Assembly (NCBI GenBank): GCA_016710465.1
Contig: JADJVS010000014.1
Coordinates: 62,001-126,000, forward strand
Reading direction: 5' to 3'
DNA: 64,000 bases
Source: Sulfuritalea sp.
GTDB taxonomy: Bacteria; Pseudomonadota; Gammaproteobacteria; Burkholderiales; Rhodocyclaceae
Position 1 is the stretch's first letter, and each line of letters opens with the position of its first letter. Positions 16,245-24,175 of this stretch are shown one piece after another. The notes under the pieces were generated by a model. It did not search any database. It was not told the DNA's origin and was given only the letters and a program-made list of their open reading frames with translations. The position numbers and the translations under genes are program-made.

Positions 16245-17011
16245 GGCGCCTTGCCTTTCTCGCACAGTCCATCCAGGAACTGCCAGTCACGATAGGTATC
16301 CATGCACTGCCAGAATCCGTCGTGCTCGTAGACGGCCAGTTGCTTGTCTCGCACCAACGCGCGCATCGGTTCCTGCTCGAAGGTCAGGTCTTCCCTGTCG
16401 TCGAGATAGTCGAAGAGCTCTCGTCGGCAGACAAAAAAACCTCCGGAGATGCATCCTCCCGTCGCTTGCGGCTTTTCATTGAATTCGGTAACGAGCCCCT
16501 GATCAGTCGACATCAACTCTCCGAAGCGGCCTGGGGGACGCACTCCTGTTACCGTAACGATGCGCCCGTGGGTCTGGTGGAATGCCATCAATTTCCCGAC
16601 ATCGATATTCCCGACCCCATCGCCGTAGGTAAGCATGAAGTTCTCGTCGTCGCCAATGTACTTCCTGATTCTTCGAACACGCGCGCCCGTGAGAGCATCG
16701 GCCCCGGTATCTGCCAACGTCACGCTCCAGTCAGACTCTTCGTGATCGGTGTGGTATTCGACGGACTTACTGGTGCCAAGGCTGATAGTGAAATCCCGCG
16801 TGTGAGCCTCATAATTCAGGAAAAAATCTTTTATGGTCTGCCCCTTGTAGCCAAGACATAGTATGAAGTCGCGATGACCCCAAATCGCGTAGTACTTCAT
16901 GATATGCCAGACAATCGGAAAGCCACCAACCGGAATCATCGGCTTTGGCATATTGTCGGAAACGTCGCGAATGCGCGTGCCTTGTCCACCGCAAAGGATA
17001 ACTACTTTCAA
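16229..17011 (-). CDS. rfbF: Glucose-1-phosphate cytidylyltransferase
   Basis: 260 residues, the usual length for RfbF/DdhA. It opens with VVILCGGQGTRIR (nucleotide loop) and MPKPMIPVGG (sugar-phosphate binding), followed by MLTYGDGVGNID with the metal aspartate and GFWQCMDTYRDWQFL at the C-terminal end, a hallmark of this family. It makes CDP-glucose from CTP and glucose-1-phosphate, feeding the dehydratase next to it. There is a short gap to the upstream glycosyltransferase stop. Confidence 0.94.
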   Translation of the reverse strand: MKVVILCGGQGTRIRDVSDNMPKPMIPVGGFPIVWHIMKYYAIWGHRDFILCLGYKGQTIKDFFLNYEAHTRDFTISLGTSKSVEYHTDHEESDWSVTLADTGADALTGARVRRIRKYIGDDENFMLTYGDGVGNIDVGKLMAFHQTHGRIVTVTGVRPPGRFGELMSTDQGLVTEFNEKPQATGGCISGGFFVCRRELFDYLDDREDLTFEQEPMRALVRDKQLAVYEHDGFWQCMDTYRDWQFLDGLCEKGKAPWITW

Positions 17012-17023
17012 AAACCTCTCCTC

Positions 17024-18259
17024 TCAAGACGCAAGCAGATTCTGGTAGAGCCGCAGGTAGCCCTCAACTGCAATCTCGGCAGAAAACTCGCGCTGAAATC
17101 GTTGTTGCGCGCTTTGCCCCAACCGGACCCGCAGATCGGCGTCCACATCAAGTTGCTGCAAGGCCAAGGCTAAGCCATCCGAATCGCCTGGTTCTACGAT
17201 TAATCCGGTCTCCATGTGGGCGATCTGCTCCGGAATTCCGGCAACCCGCGTCCCGATAACGGGTTTGCCGAGGCTCATGGCCTCAAGCACGACATTCGGG
17301 AAGTCTTCGTGCGAGATCGACGGCAATACAACAATATCCACGGCATTAATCAAATTAAAAACCCGGTCTTCCCGGCCGACCATGCGTACATCGTCAACAA
17401 GGGCATGCTCGCGTATGAAATGCTCCAGATGGCTGCGTTGAAATCCCTCGCCTTCGATGATTATAAGAGGCGCGCGGCCACCACTCTCTTTAATCCTCCG
17501 AATCGCTTCAAGAAGGACAATATGGCCTTTTCTTTCCTCAAGAATTGCGATTACGCCCACGACTAGTCGACGCTCGTCGATCCCCAATCTGGACAGTGTC
17601 GCCGCTCGTGTCTCCGTAACGGGCCGCGGCGCTATGCCGTTGTGAAGATTTGCAAGCTTGGCAGCGGGTAGCTGAAGTACTTTCTTCAGCTCGTCACCCG
17701 CATAACACGATGCGGTTATGAACAACGAAACCGCCCACGCAACAACGCGGTCAAATGGATAGTCGAACCAGCGCCAAGGCTTGCTATAGGGGATCGCCAC
17801 ATTATTGACAACGTATATGATTTTCCGAACGCCGCACAGTCTCGCCGCAATCGTCGCGGACATGCATGAATATGCCCCGGGATAATTCCCATTATTGATA
17901 TGCACAATGTCTGGACCGCGGCCACGAAATATCCGATAAAACCTAATGGCATTGGTGAGCACAAACCAATACCGCAACAACAGGATCCGTCCGGCGATGC
18001 GCACTATGCCGAAAGTCCATGGTAGCCACTGGCACACTCGTGCGACGATCTCTCCTTCGTCATCTAGGCGCAAGGGAATCACCTCGAACCGAGGATCCAC
18101 TCTATCTCGAAATCCTAATTCATATTTTTTCGAATATCGGTAACTAAAGCTAATCTCATAGTTGTCGACTAGCCGGGCATCGCTGAAAAAATTTACCAGC
18201 ATGTTTTCACAGCCGGCAAAATATGGACAGTCGGAATGGAAATGGATTCGATGCCGCAT
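17024..18259 (-). CDS. Family 4 glycosyltransferase (GT-B)
   Basis: 411 residues from ATG at 18259; a TTG at 18265 overlapping the upstream stop (TTGA) is an alternative. The C-terminal domain shows the GT4 set: GVIAILEERKGHIVLLEA, IIIEGEGF, and the acceptor loop SHEDFPNVVLEAMSLGKPVIGT with the E-x7-E pair, then GIPEQI and GLIVEPGD. The N-terminal acceptor domain has DIVHINNGNYPG. A retaining glycosyltransferase acting at the inner membrane face. The coding sequence here is visibly less GC-rich than the genes to the left. Confidence 0.85.
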   Translation of the reverse strand: MRHRIHFHSDCPYFAGCENMLVNFFSDARLVDNYEISFSYRYSKKYELGFRDRVDPRFEVIPLRLDDEGEIVARVCQWLPWTFGIVRIAGRILLLRYWFVLTNAIRFYRIFRGRGPDIVHINNGNYPGAYSCMSATIAARLCGVRKIIYVVNNVAIPYSKPWRWFDYPFDRVVAWAVSLFITASCYAGDELKKVLQLPAAKLANLHNGIAPRPVTETRAATLSRLGIDERRLVVGVIAILEERKGHIVLLEAIRRIKESGGRAPLIIIEGEGFQRSHLEHFIREHALVDDVRMVGREDRVFNLINAVDIVVLPSISHEDFPNVVLEAMSLGKPVIGTRVAGIPEQIAHMETGLIVEPGDSDGLALALQQLDVDADLRVRLGQSAQQRFQREFSAEIAVEGYLRLYQNLLAS

Positions 18260-18261
18260 CT

Positions 18262-19197
18262 TCAATCTACCGCTCGGAACCAGTCGACGGTCGCTTGCAA
18301 CCCCTCCTCAAGCGACACTTGCGGCCTCCAGCGAAGTAATTCATGGCTGAGAGAAGTGTCGACAGAATAATCCATCGCCTCTCCCGGACGATACGGTAAA
18401 GCGCCAATAAGCACTTTCCCGTTCGCGCCGACCATGCGTTCAATCATTCGGGCGAGATCGGCGATCACAACTGGTTGCCCACCCCCGATATTGATGATGC
18501 GACCTATGGCTTGCGGTGTAGTCGCGGCAAGAAGCAGCGCCTGCACTACATCTGAAACAAATACATAGTCGCGCGTCTGTTCTCCTGCAGTCATCGGAAA
18601 AGCATTCCCGGCCAACAGCGCACCGATGAGTGCCGGAACGAACATATCGATGCCCTGCCCCGGCCCGTAGGCCATTGTTGCCCGAAGGATGGCAACCGGC
18701 AAACCTTGGGTTGCATGAAAGAGCTCGCATAAATGTGTTACACATTGCCTTGAAAATGCATAAGGATTCATTGGCCGCTCCCTCATGCCCTCAACATAAG
18801 GAGTGTCAATTTGGCCATATTCGCTTGCCGTGCCAAGAGTTACAAAAATATCTAGGGACGGCAGCGTCGCAGTGGCGTGCAGAAGATTGAGGGTTCCGGA
18901 TATGTTGACATCTATGGCTGCAGAAAATGCTTCCGTGCTATTGCTTCGCTCCTTGAAGCCGCCCAGATGGAAAATCACGTTGGGGCGAAAATTTCTGACA
19001 ACGTCGTGCACAAACTCATGGTCTCGCAGATCGCCAACCAATGTAGTTGCGCCAGTTGACTGAATCCTCCTAGACCTGGAAATTACCGCAACTTTCGCGC
19101 ATTGCGAAACGATATTAGATACAAGGTGGCTCCCGATGAAGCCTCTCCCCCCGGTGATCAGAATTCGCTTTCCGTCCAGGCTGCCTTTCCTGGTCAC
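18262..19197 (-). CDS. NAD-dependent epimerase/dehydratase family protein (YxxxR variant)
   Basis: 311 residues from a GTG overlapping the methyltransferase stop (GTGA). ILITGGRGFIGSHL is the NAD motif; LGTASEYG holds the serine/threonine; the Tyr-x3-Lys position reads YAFSR, with arginine 150 in place of lysine. MAYGPGQGIDMFVP and RDYVFVSDVVQA are typical of nucleotide-sugar 4-reductases/epimerases. The arginine may still support activity, but this should be treated as a variant. It lies between a GT4 glycosyltransferase and two methyltransferases. Confidence 0.75.
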   Translation of the reverse strand: MTRKGSLDGKRILITGGRGFIGSHLVSNIVSQCAKVAVISRSRRIQSTGATTLVGDLRDHEFVHDVVRNFRPNVIFHLGGFKERSNSTEAFSAAIDVNISGTLNLLHATATLPSLDIFVTLGTASEYGQIDTPYVEGMRERPMNPYAFSRQCVTHLCELFHATQGLPVAILRATMAYGPGQGIDMFVPALIGALLAGNAFPMTAGEQTRDYVFVSDVVQALLLAATTPQAIGRIINIGGGQPVVIADLARMIERMVGANGKVLIGALPYRPGEAMDYSVDTSLSHELLRWRPQVSLEEGLQATVDWFRAVD

Positions 19198-19928
19198 ACC
19201 GCACCGTCCTCACTGCGACGACGCGCCAGGATCACTAGGTCAAGATAAAGATCACCTCGATCAGGCAGCATCCACTGCAGTAGCACGCCCGCCAACTGAA
19301 TCGGGCCACATACAGCAAGAGTTATCAGGCGACCAAAGCCGGGCACGGGCAGTTGCAGGTTCTCGAACGCATACACTGAAGCACCTTGAGCCAGAGCTTC
19401 AATTGCCCCTGAACTTTTCCTGATTTCAATCACATCAAACCCGCTACGTTCAAAAAGCGCCTGCATGCCATAGCTAGTAAATCTGCAGAAATCGTATGGA
19501 ACTTCGTGCTCTTGCCAAAACAGAGGTGCGGAAAACACTAGCCACCCGCCGTCATGCAATACCCGAGCCAACTCCAAGACAAAGCGTTCCGGTTGGTCGA
19601 CATGCTCCAGTACTTGCGTACAAACAACGCCATCGACACTGCCTTTCGCTATAGGAAACCGCTTGCCATCATATGTTACATCGGCTCGCTTCATTGCACT
19701 TGGGCGCCCACTCGCCTGCACGTCAAGACCAATATAGCTGGCAGCCGCAAATAGCGCGCTGTAAGGACGCTCGCCACAGCCCACATCAAGCCATGTTTGT
19801 CCTTTTTCGGGCGAAACGTGCTTTACCAGTACTTGAATCTCTCGCCAAAGGCCCCGCTGCGCAATCCAGATAGGATTCACGAATGCTTGGAATAAGGATC
19901 GATCCGAACTCATGTCTTTCGCGCGCAT
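19194..19928 (-). CDS. Class I SAM-dependent methyltransferase
   Basis: 244 residues; a second in-frame ATG lies five codons in. TWLDVGCGERPYS is the SAM-binding motif I, DGVVCTQVLEHVDQPERF the motif of the Methyltransf_11 group, and GGWLVFSAPLFW follows. Near the C-terminus is a hydrophobic stretch (about 200-222) that might touch the membrane. The substrate is probably a sugar or lipid-linked glycan, given the neighbours. Overlaps the epimerase start by 4 bases. Confidence 0.8.
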   Translation of the reverse strand: MRAKDMSSDRSLFQAFVNPIWIAQRGLWREIQVLVKHVSPEKGQTWLDVGCGERPYSALFAAASYIGLDVQASGRPSAMKRADVTYDGKRFPIAKGSVDGVVCTQVLEHVDQPERFVLELARVLHDGGWLVFSAPLFWQEHEVPYDFCRFTSYGMQALFERSGFDVIEIRKSSGAIEALAQGASVYAFENLQLPVPGFGRLITLAVCGPIQLAGVLLQWMLPDRGDLYLDLVILARRRSEDGAV

Positions 19929-19953
19929 GCTGTCAAAACAATCCTGAGCCCGG

Positions 19954-20487
19954 CTATTTCACGACTCTAAGATGATAGGAAAGCTCATCAAGTGGATAAA
20001 GGTGGCTCAAATAGGTTTCATACCGCATCGGCCACTTGTTTGCCACACCTTTCACAGCGGCTGTCAATACACCACGCTTGACCCTCTCATTAAACGCGAT
20101 TCGCTCTGCTCGAAAACGAATGTTCGAGTAGGGGTAGACCGCGCTGTGAACGTGCTCGGGGTCGAAATAGGTAAATGACTCCGTCGTAAAAAAATGCCGA
20201 TGGGTCGGATCGATATATGCCCACTTTGCCCTAAAGTACGGAACATGAACCACAACTAGCCCGCCAGGTTTTCCGATCCGGTAGAGTTCTTCCAGTGTCC
20301 TGATTACGTCGGCCAGATGCTCCAGTACGTTGTCCAGATGAATTTCGTCGAACGACGAATCCTCGAAAGGATAGGGAAAGCAATCAAGATCATGGAGAAT
20401 ATCGGCAACGCTAGGGATTTTGTCGACTCCGATCGCACCTTCGCGCTTTCTCGTACCGCAACCCAAATCAAGTATCTTGCGCTCCAT
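19954..20487 (-). CDS. Class I SAM-dependent methyltransferase, short form
   Basis: 177 residues. KILDLGCGTRKREGAIGVD gives motif I and the adenosine-binding acidic residue; IHLDNVLEHLADVIRTLEEL and GGLVVVHVPYFRAKWAYIDPTHRHFFT follow. Short methyltransferases of this type recur in polysaccharide clusters and usually act on nucleotide sugars or glycan termini. The gap to the radical SAM gene upstream is only six bases, so they are probably cotranscribed. Confidence 0.8.
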   Translation of the reverse strand: MERKILDLGCGTRKREGAIGVDKIPSVADILHDLDCFPYPFEDSSFDEIHLDNVLEHLADVIRTLEELYRIGKPGGLVVVHVPYFRAKWAYIDPTHRHFFTTESFTYFDPEHVHSAVYPYSNIRFRAERIAFNERVKRGVLTAAVKGVANKWPMRYETYLSHLYPLDELSYHLRVVK

Positions 20488-20493
20488 CGCGGC

Positions 20494-21510
20494 TCAAGTT
20501 CGCTCCGCGTAGTAGGGGCACCGGGCACAACACGCCGGAGAACGCAGCATGAACTGCTTCCGGAAGTCTTCCACCTCTGGCGAATGCCATAGCTCCTCAA
20601 ACGGAACGGTGGAGACATTCCCAAAATGGATATCTTCCTGATGCAGTATCATGCAGCAAGGCTTGAGATGTCCATCTACCGTAATAGCTGGTGACTTCCA
20701 AGGAGACCGGCAGATATCCTTGCTCGGAAGAAAGGGCTCGACCGCAATTTTCAGATTGGGGTAGTCCTTCGTACTCTCGGCAAGGGCAGCCTCCATGCTT
20801 CGCGTCTCGTCGCCATCCAGCACCCCGCCGCCGTTGCCCATATCGAAAAACGGCTGTAGCCACACGCTGAATCGGCCCAGCGCATCAAGCCGGCTAAAAA
20901 GCTCCGGTAAATGCTTCACGTTCCATTTACTTACCGTGACTCGTATGCCGATCCGCTCGGAGAACCGCTCCCCGAACTCCCTCAAACGCGTTTCCAGCTT
21001 CGAAATGTCCGTTCCTGCCCGAACGCTTTCGATCAGCCTCGAATCGAGCGAATCCACCGAAACGGTTAGACTGCTGAGCCCGGCGTCGAACAATTCGCTA
21101 TAGAAATCCGCAGTTCGAACCAGTGCATTGGTGTTGATCTCTATGCGATCAAATTTCTTCGACTGGCTCGCTATGCGAATGAGTTCGACTATTTGGGGAT
21201 GCATGGTCGACTCGCCGATGCCCTGCGGGATAAAGAGTTCCGCCTGAGAAAGAGAGTCGACGATCCGCCGGAACCGCTCCACCGGCATGTGACTGTTCGA
21301 CCAAGTGTTCTGCTCGTCCAGTATGGTACGGACGCATCCGGCGCACTTCAGGTTACAGTATGTGGTTATCTCCACCACAACCATGTGCAACTTTGCCGGA
21401 ATTGTAATTCGTTCGCCGGCAAGACGATCCACCGCCTTGCGTGCCACTCCGGCAACGCCATGCGACCTAACGTTTTTCACGATTGACTTGACTAGACTTG
21501 TTCCGCTCAT
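20494..21510 (-). CDS. Radical SAM/SPASM-domain protein
   Basis: 338 residues. The radical SAM cluster motif is YCNLKCAGC (Cys52, Cys56, Cys59) after an ITT strand; IGESTMHP stands in the GGE-motif position. A C-terminal SPASM-like cysteine set includes DICRSPWKSPAITVDGHLK and CCARCPYY for auxiliary 4Fe-4S clusters. SPASM proteins modify peptides or small substrates by radical chemistry. In glycan clusters their substrates are mostly undefined. It is first in its leftward operon and faces a divergent gene. Confidence 0.83.
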   Translation of the reverse strand: MSGTSLVKSIVKNVRSHGVAGVARKAVDRLAGERITIPAKLHMVVVEITTYCNLKCAGCVRTILDEQNTWSNSHMPVERFRRIVDSLSQAELFIPQGIGESTMHPQIVELIRIASQSKKFDRIEINTNALVRTADFYSELFDAGLSSLTVSVDSLDSRLIESVRAGTDISKLETRLREFGERFSERIGIRVTVSKWNVKHLPELFSRLDALGRFSVWLQPFFDMGNGGGVLDGDETRSMEAALAESTKDYPNLKIAVEPFLPSKDICRSPWKSPAITVDGHLKPCCMILHQEDIHFGNVSTVPFEELWHSPEVEDFRKQFMLRSPACCARCPYYAERT

Positions 21511-21684
21511 TGGCGCACCGCCAGCCTCCGAACGAAGGAGGCTCTGCTTATTGCTTAGAATCCAAGTTCTGGAATTTTCGATACAGATTACCGACTACGG
21601 CCGGAGCATAGCTCGGCCCATTGCGCAACCCGACTACCGGTCTTCCGTTGACCTGCGCTTGGCAAAGGTGTGAATTTATACTAG
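21511..21684. promoter_or_regulatory. Divergent promoter region with 7-bp-stem hairpin
   Basis: Region between the radical SAM gene (leftward) and the unrecognised 566-residue gene (rightward). A perfect inverted repeat (AGCCTCC and GGAGGCT, spacer of 7) lies around 21524-21544, just upstream of the leftward start. Its GGAGG is the best ribosome-site candidate there, although about 14 bases away from the ATG. A TATACT box lies only a few bases before the rightward ATG, with no -35 at normal spacing. Confidence 0.4.
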
Positions 21685-23385
21685 ATGCTGCCACAAGACA
21701 AATCGCTCCTGCTGCTATGCGGAGACACTGGGCGCAACTTGGCCGAGTATTCGAATATTGCCTGCCTATCGCTTGCTCGCTGCCTGAATCTGGAGAAAGC
21801 GGGTGCTCCAACATTACTATTCCCCAATTTTGGCCCAGACGAGGAAGCAGGGGCTAGGCTGGACGTTGCCCTATTCAAGCACCTGGATGAGGCACTGCAC
21901 GCAGAGGCGGACGGCAACTCTGTTTTGCGATGGGCTCCCCTTTGCTACCTGCCGGTCCAGTTCCGGCTGTCACGCTACCTATGGCTCAAGCACTGCTTGC
22001 GCAGTCTGCTGGCGAGGACGCGTCCGTCGCGCATGTGCCTTTCATCTGCAGCCGACAAGGATTTGGTTTCCGCCGTCACGGCTGTCTGCCTGGAAGCCGG
22101 TTGCGTTCTGGAAATTGGCCACGATCCGACCGACCAGATAACCTCGGCGCAATACAGGGTGCGGCTTCACGGTCTTCCGACCAGCTGCGACCCCTCCTGG
22201 CTGGTAAGGCTGCGCTGGCGGCTCTGGCGCCTTCTTCACGGCCGGCGCAGGTGCACGGTGCAGCCCTACTGGAATCTCGAACTGTCCGGTCGCCAGGTCT
22301 TCCAGTTGAAGGTCGGTAGCGCCATCAATTTACTTGGGCGAGCGAGAGAGAAGACCCTGCAGCACCTTGGGCTTCGCACGGTTTCAGGGAACGTCGACCA
22401 GAAGCTCGAACTGGACACGCCGCGGCCGACGATCTTGCAGTCTCCAGTTTGGAAAGAGCGGTTCAGCAGCGATGAAATACGCCTTGTAAACATGATCCTT
22501 GAGTCCTTCGCTCGCGAGTACCCGACAAGCATTCTGGATAAGATAGCGCGGAACCTCGAAATTCTTCTGCAGGAAATTGGCGCGCGAAACGTCATACTCA
22601 TGAACGACCGCCTCGATGCGTCCCGGCTGCTCGCCTTTGTAGCTCGACGCTGCGGCATGAAAAGCGGCTACCTTCCACACGGCATCACCATCGAAGACTA
22701 TTCTGGCAACCGGACGAGTTCGCCGTTTCTGCCCGACCGGATGCTTGCATGGAATCAGCCTTCGCGGAACATATTCGAAGAGGGGGGCTGGCCTGCCGCG
22801 GCGGTGGCCCACCCGCAGTTCGAACTGCAGCCAAAGAAGTTCCGGGGCCTGCACAAGGCACCTGAGAACATTCGCGTACTCGTCCTCACTTCTGACTGGG
22901 TCTGCTTTTCGCAGGCGGGCCGAGAGGATTGCACCGTGGCAGATCTTTACGAAGTCTGCCGGGGCCTGGTGGCCTTTGGCATCAGGCCCGGGAAGATCGA
23001 AGCAAAATTCCACAGCACGAATGACGAGATCAATCGAGCCAAAGAGCGCGGGCTGAATCAGCTCAGGGATGCTACCTCCATCCAGTTCGAGGTCATTCGA
23101 AGCGAGGAGCGCACCACCGTCCTGATTCCAAGGTACGACCTGGTCGTCATGGGCCTGACCTCAGGAATATACGAGGCGGTGATGGCAGGTGTTCCGTTCG
23201 TCATTTTCGGGAGATCCTCCCTACGGGTGGGTGGCATCCGGGGTTTCGGCTTGCCACTGGCGCGGAACGGAGAAGAACTCTCCCTGCTGCTGCGGAACTA
23301 CGACAATCGGCAGCAGGACGCCGTCTTTCGGGCACTGGCCGAATCGTTGCAAACCGGCGCAAGCTTGACTGCGGTTTGTAGCTGA
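21685..23385 (+). CDS. Unrecognised GT-B-like polysaccharide protein
   Basis: 566 residues with no signal peptide or membrane helices. I do not recognise the family with certainty. The C-terminal half alternates strands and helices in a GT-B manner: VILMNDRLDASRLLAFVARR, GYLPHGITIEDYSGN, LVLTSDWVCFSQAGRED, and PRYDLVVMGLTSGIYEAVMA before GVPFVIFG. The last two resemble the UDP-sugar binding end of capsule glycosyltransferases and 2-epimerase-fold proteins. It is followed by an acyltransferase and a radical SAM gene on the same strand. Confidence 0.6.
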   Translation: MLPQDKSLLLLCGDTGRNLAEYSNIACLSLARCLNLEKAGAPTLLFPNFGPDEEAGARLDVALFKHLDEALHAEADGNSVLRWAPLCYLPVQFRLSRYLWLKHCLRSLLARTRPSRMCLSSAADKDLVSAVTAVCLEAGCVLEIGHDPTDQITSAQYRVRLHGLPTSCDPSWLVRLRWRLWRLLHGRRRCTVQPYWNLELSGRQVFQLKVGSAINLLGRAREKTLQHLGLRTVSGNVDQKLELDTPRPTILQSPVWKERFSSDEIRLVNMILESFAREYPTSILDKIARNLEILLQEIGARNVILMNDRLDASRLLAFVARRCGMKSGYLPHGITIEDYSGNRTSSPFLPDRMLAWNQPSRNIFEEGGWPAAAVAHPQFELQPKKFRGLHKAPENIRVLVLTSDWVCFSQAGREDCTVADLYEVCRGLVAFGIRPGKIEAKFHSTNDEINRAKERGLNQLRDATSIQFEVIRSEERTTVLIPRYDLVVMGLTSGIYEAVMAGVPFVIFGRSSLRVGGIRGFGLPLARNGEELSLLLRNYDNRQQDAVFRALAESLQTGASLTAVCS

Positions 23386-23457
23386 CGGAACAATGCGCCT
23401 AAAATCCCGCCAGTGCGGTATTACGCAGGCCAAACCAATGTCCGAAGGGCTGGAAAC

Positions 23458-24057
23458 GTGAACCCTCTCTTGCTGTTTCACCGAGTCGCGTGCGCGATGG
23501 CGGCGCGCTTGGACAAGCTCAGAGCCGGCGCCATCCTTTCCCGTCTCAAGCGGGCGGGAGGAGGCATCCACCTCGGCCGCGGCTTCCTCATCAATCACCC
23601 TGAATGCGTCGTCATCGGCGATGATGTCTTCATCCATGAACACTGCTGGATCAGCATCCTTGCCATCAACCGGGAAACCGGCGCGCCCGACCTCCCGCTT
23701 ATGCCGGAATTGAGCATTGGGGAGCGGACCTACGTCGGCCGCTTTGCTACCTTTGCCTGCATGGACAACATCACGATTGGGCGTGACGCCCTAATTTCCG
23801 ACCGCGTATACATCGGGGATTGCCTGCATGGGTTTCGCCGCGGCGACCTGCCCATCAAGGACCAGTATATGCACTCACCCGGCCCTGTTGTTATCGGCGA
23901 CGGCACCTGGATCGGCATCGGTGCAGCGATCCTACCAAACGTGAAGATAGGAAGGAACTGCGTAGTCGGCGCCAACTCGGTGGTCACCCACGACGTGACG
24001 GATGGTCACGTGGTTGCAGGATCCCCTGCCCGCGTACTTAGCGTGTGCCAGAAATAG
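23458..24057 (+). CDS. Hexapeptide-repeat acyltransferase (maltose/xenobiotic O-acetyltransferase type)
   Basis: 199 residues from GTG at 23458, preceded by GAAGGG/GGAAA; an upstream GTG at 23413 has no ribosome site. Hexapeptide repeats are clear in VVIGDDVFIHEHCWIS, NITIGRDALISDRVYIGD and WIGIGAAILPNVKIGRNCVVG. The ending (NSVVTHDVTDGHVVAGSPARVL) is the standard trimeric O-acetyltransferase finish with the active-site loop before it. Acetylates a sugar hydroxyl; the acceptor is unknown. Confidence 0.83.
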   Translation: MNPLLLFHRVACAMAARLDKLRAGAILSRLKRAGGGIHLGRGFLINHPECVVIGDDVFIHEHCWISILAINRETGAPDLPLMPELSIGERTYVGRFATFACMDNITIGRDALISDRVYIGDCLHGFRRGDLPIKDQYMHSPGPVVIGDGTWIGIGAAILPNVKIGRNCVVGANSVVTHDVTDGHVVAGSPARVLSVCQK

Positions 24058-24175
24058 TTGCACGATAATCCGCGCGGCTAGGGGACTTTGTGGCCGTAAA
24101 GGTCTGGATTAGGAAGTGGCGCAATATCGTACTGCCGTGTAAAATCGCTCGCAGATCAACTAACCCACTGATTCA
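24058..24175. other. 118-bp spacer before the plus-strand radical SAM gene
   Basis: The spacer is less GC-rich near its right end. A TGTAAAAT stretch about 30 bases before the ATG is a possible -10 element, without a good -35. No terminator hairpin is evident after the acyltransferase gene, so readthrough is possible. Confidence 0.3.
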
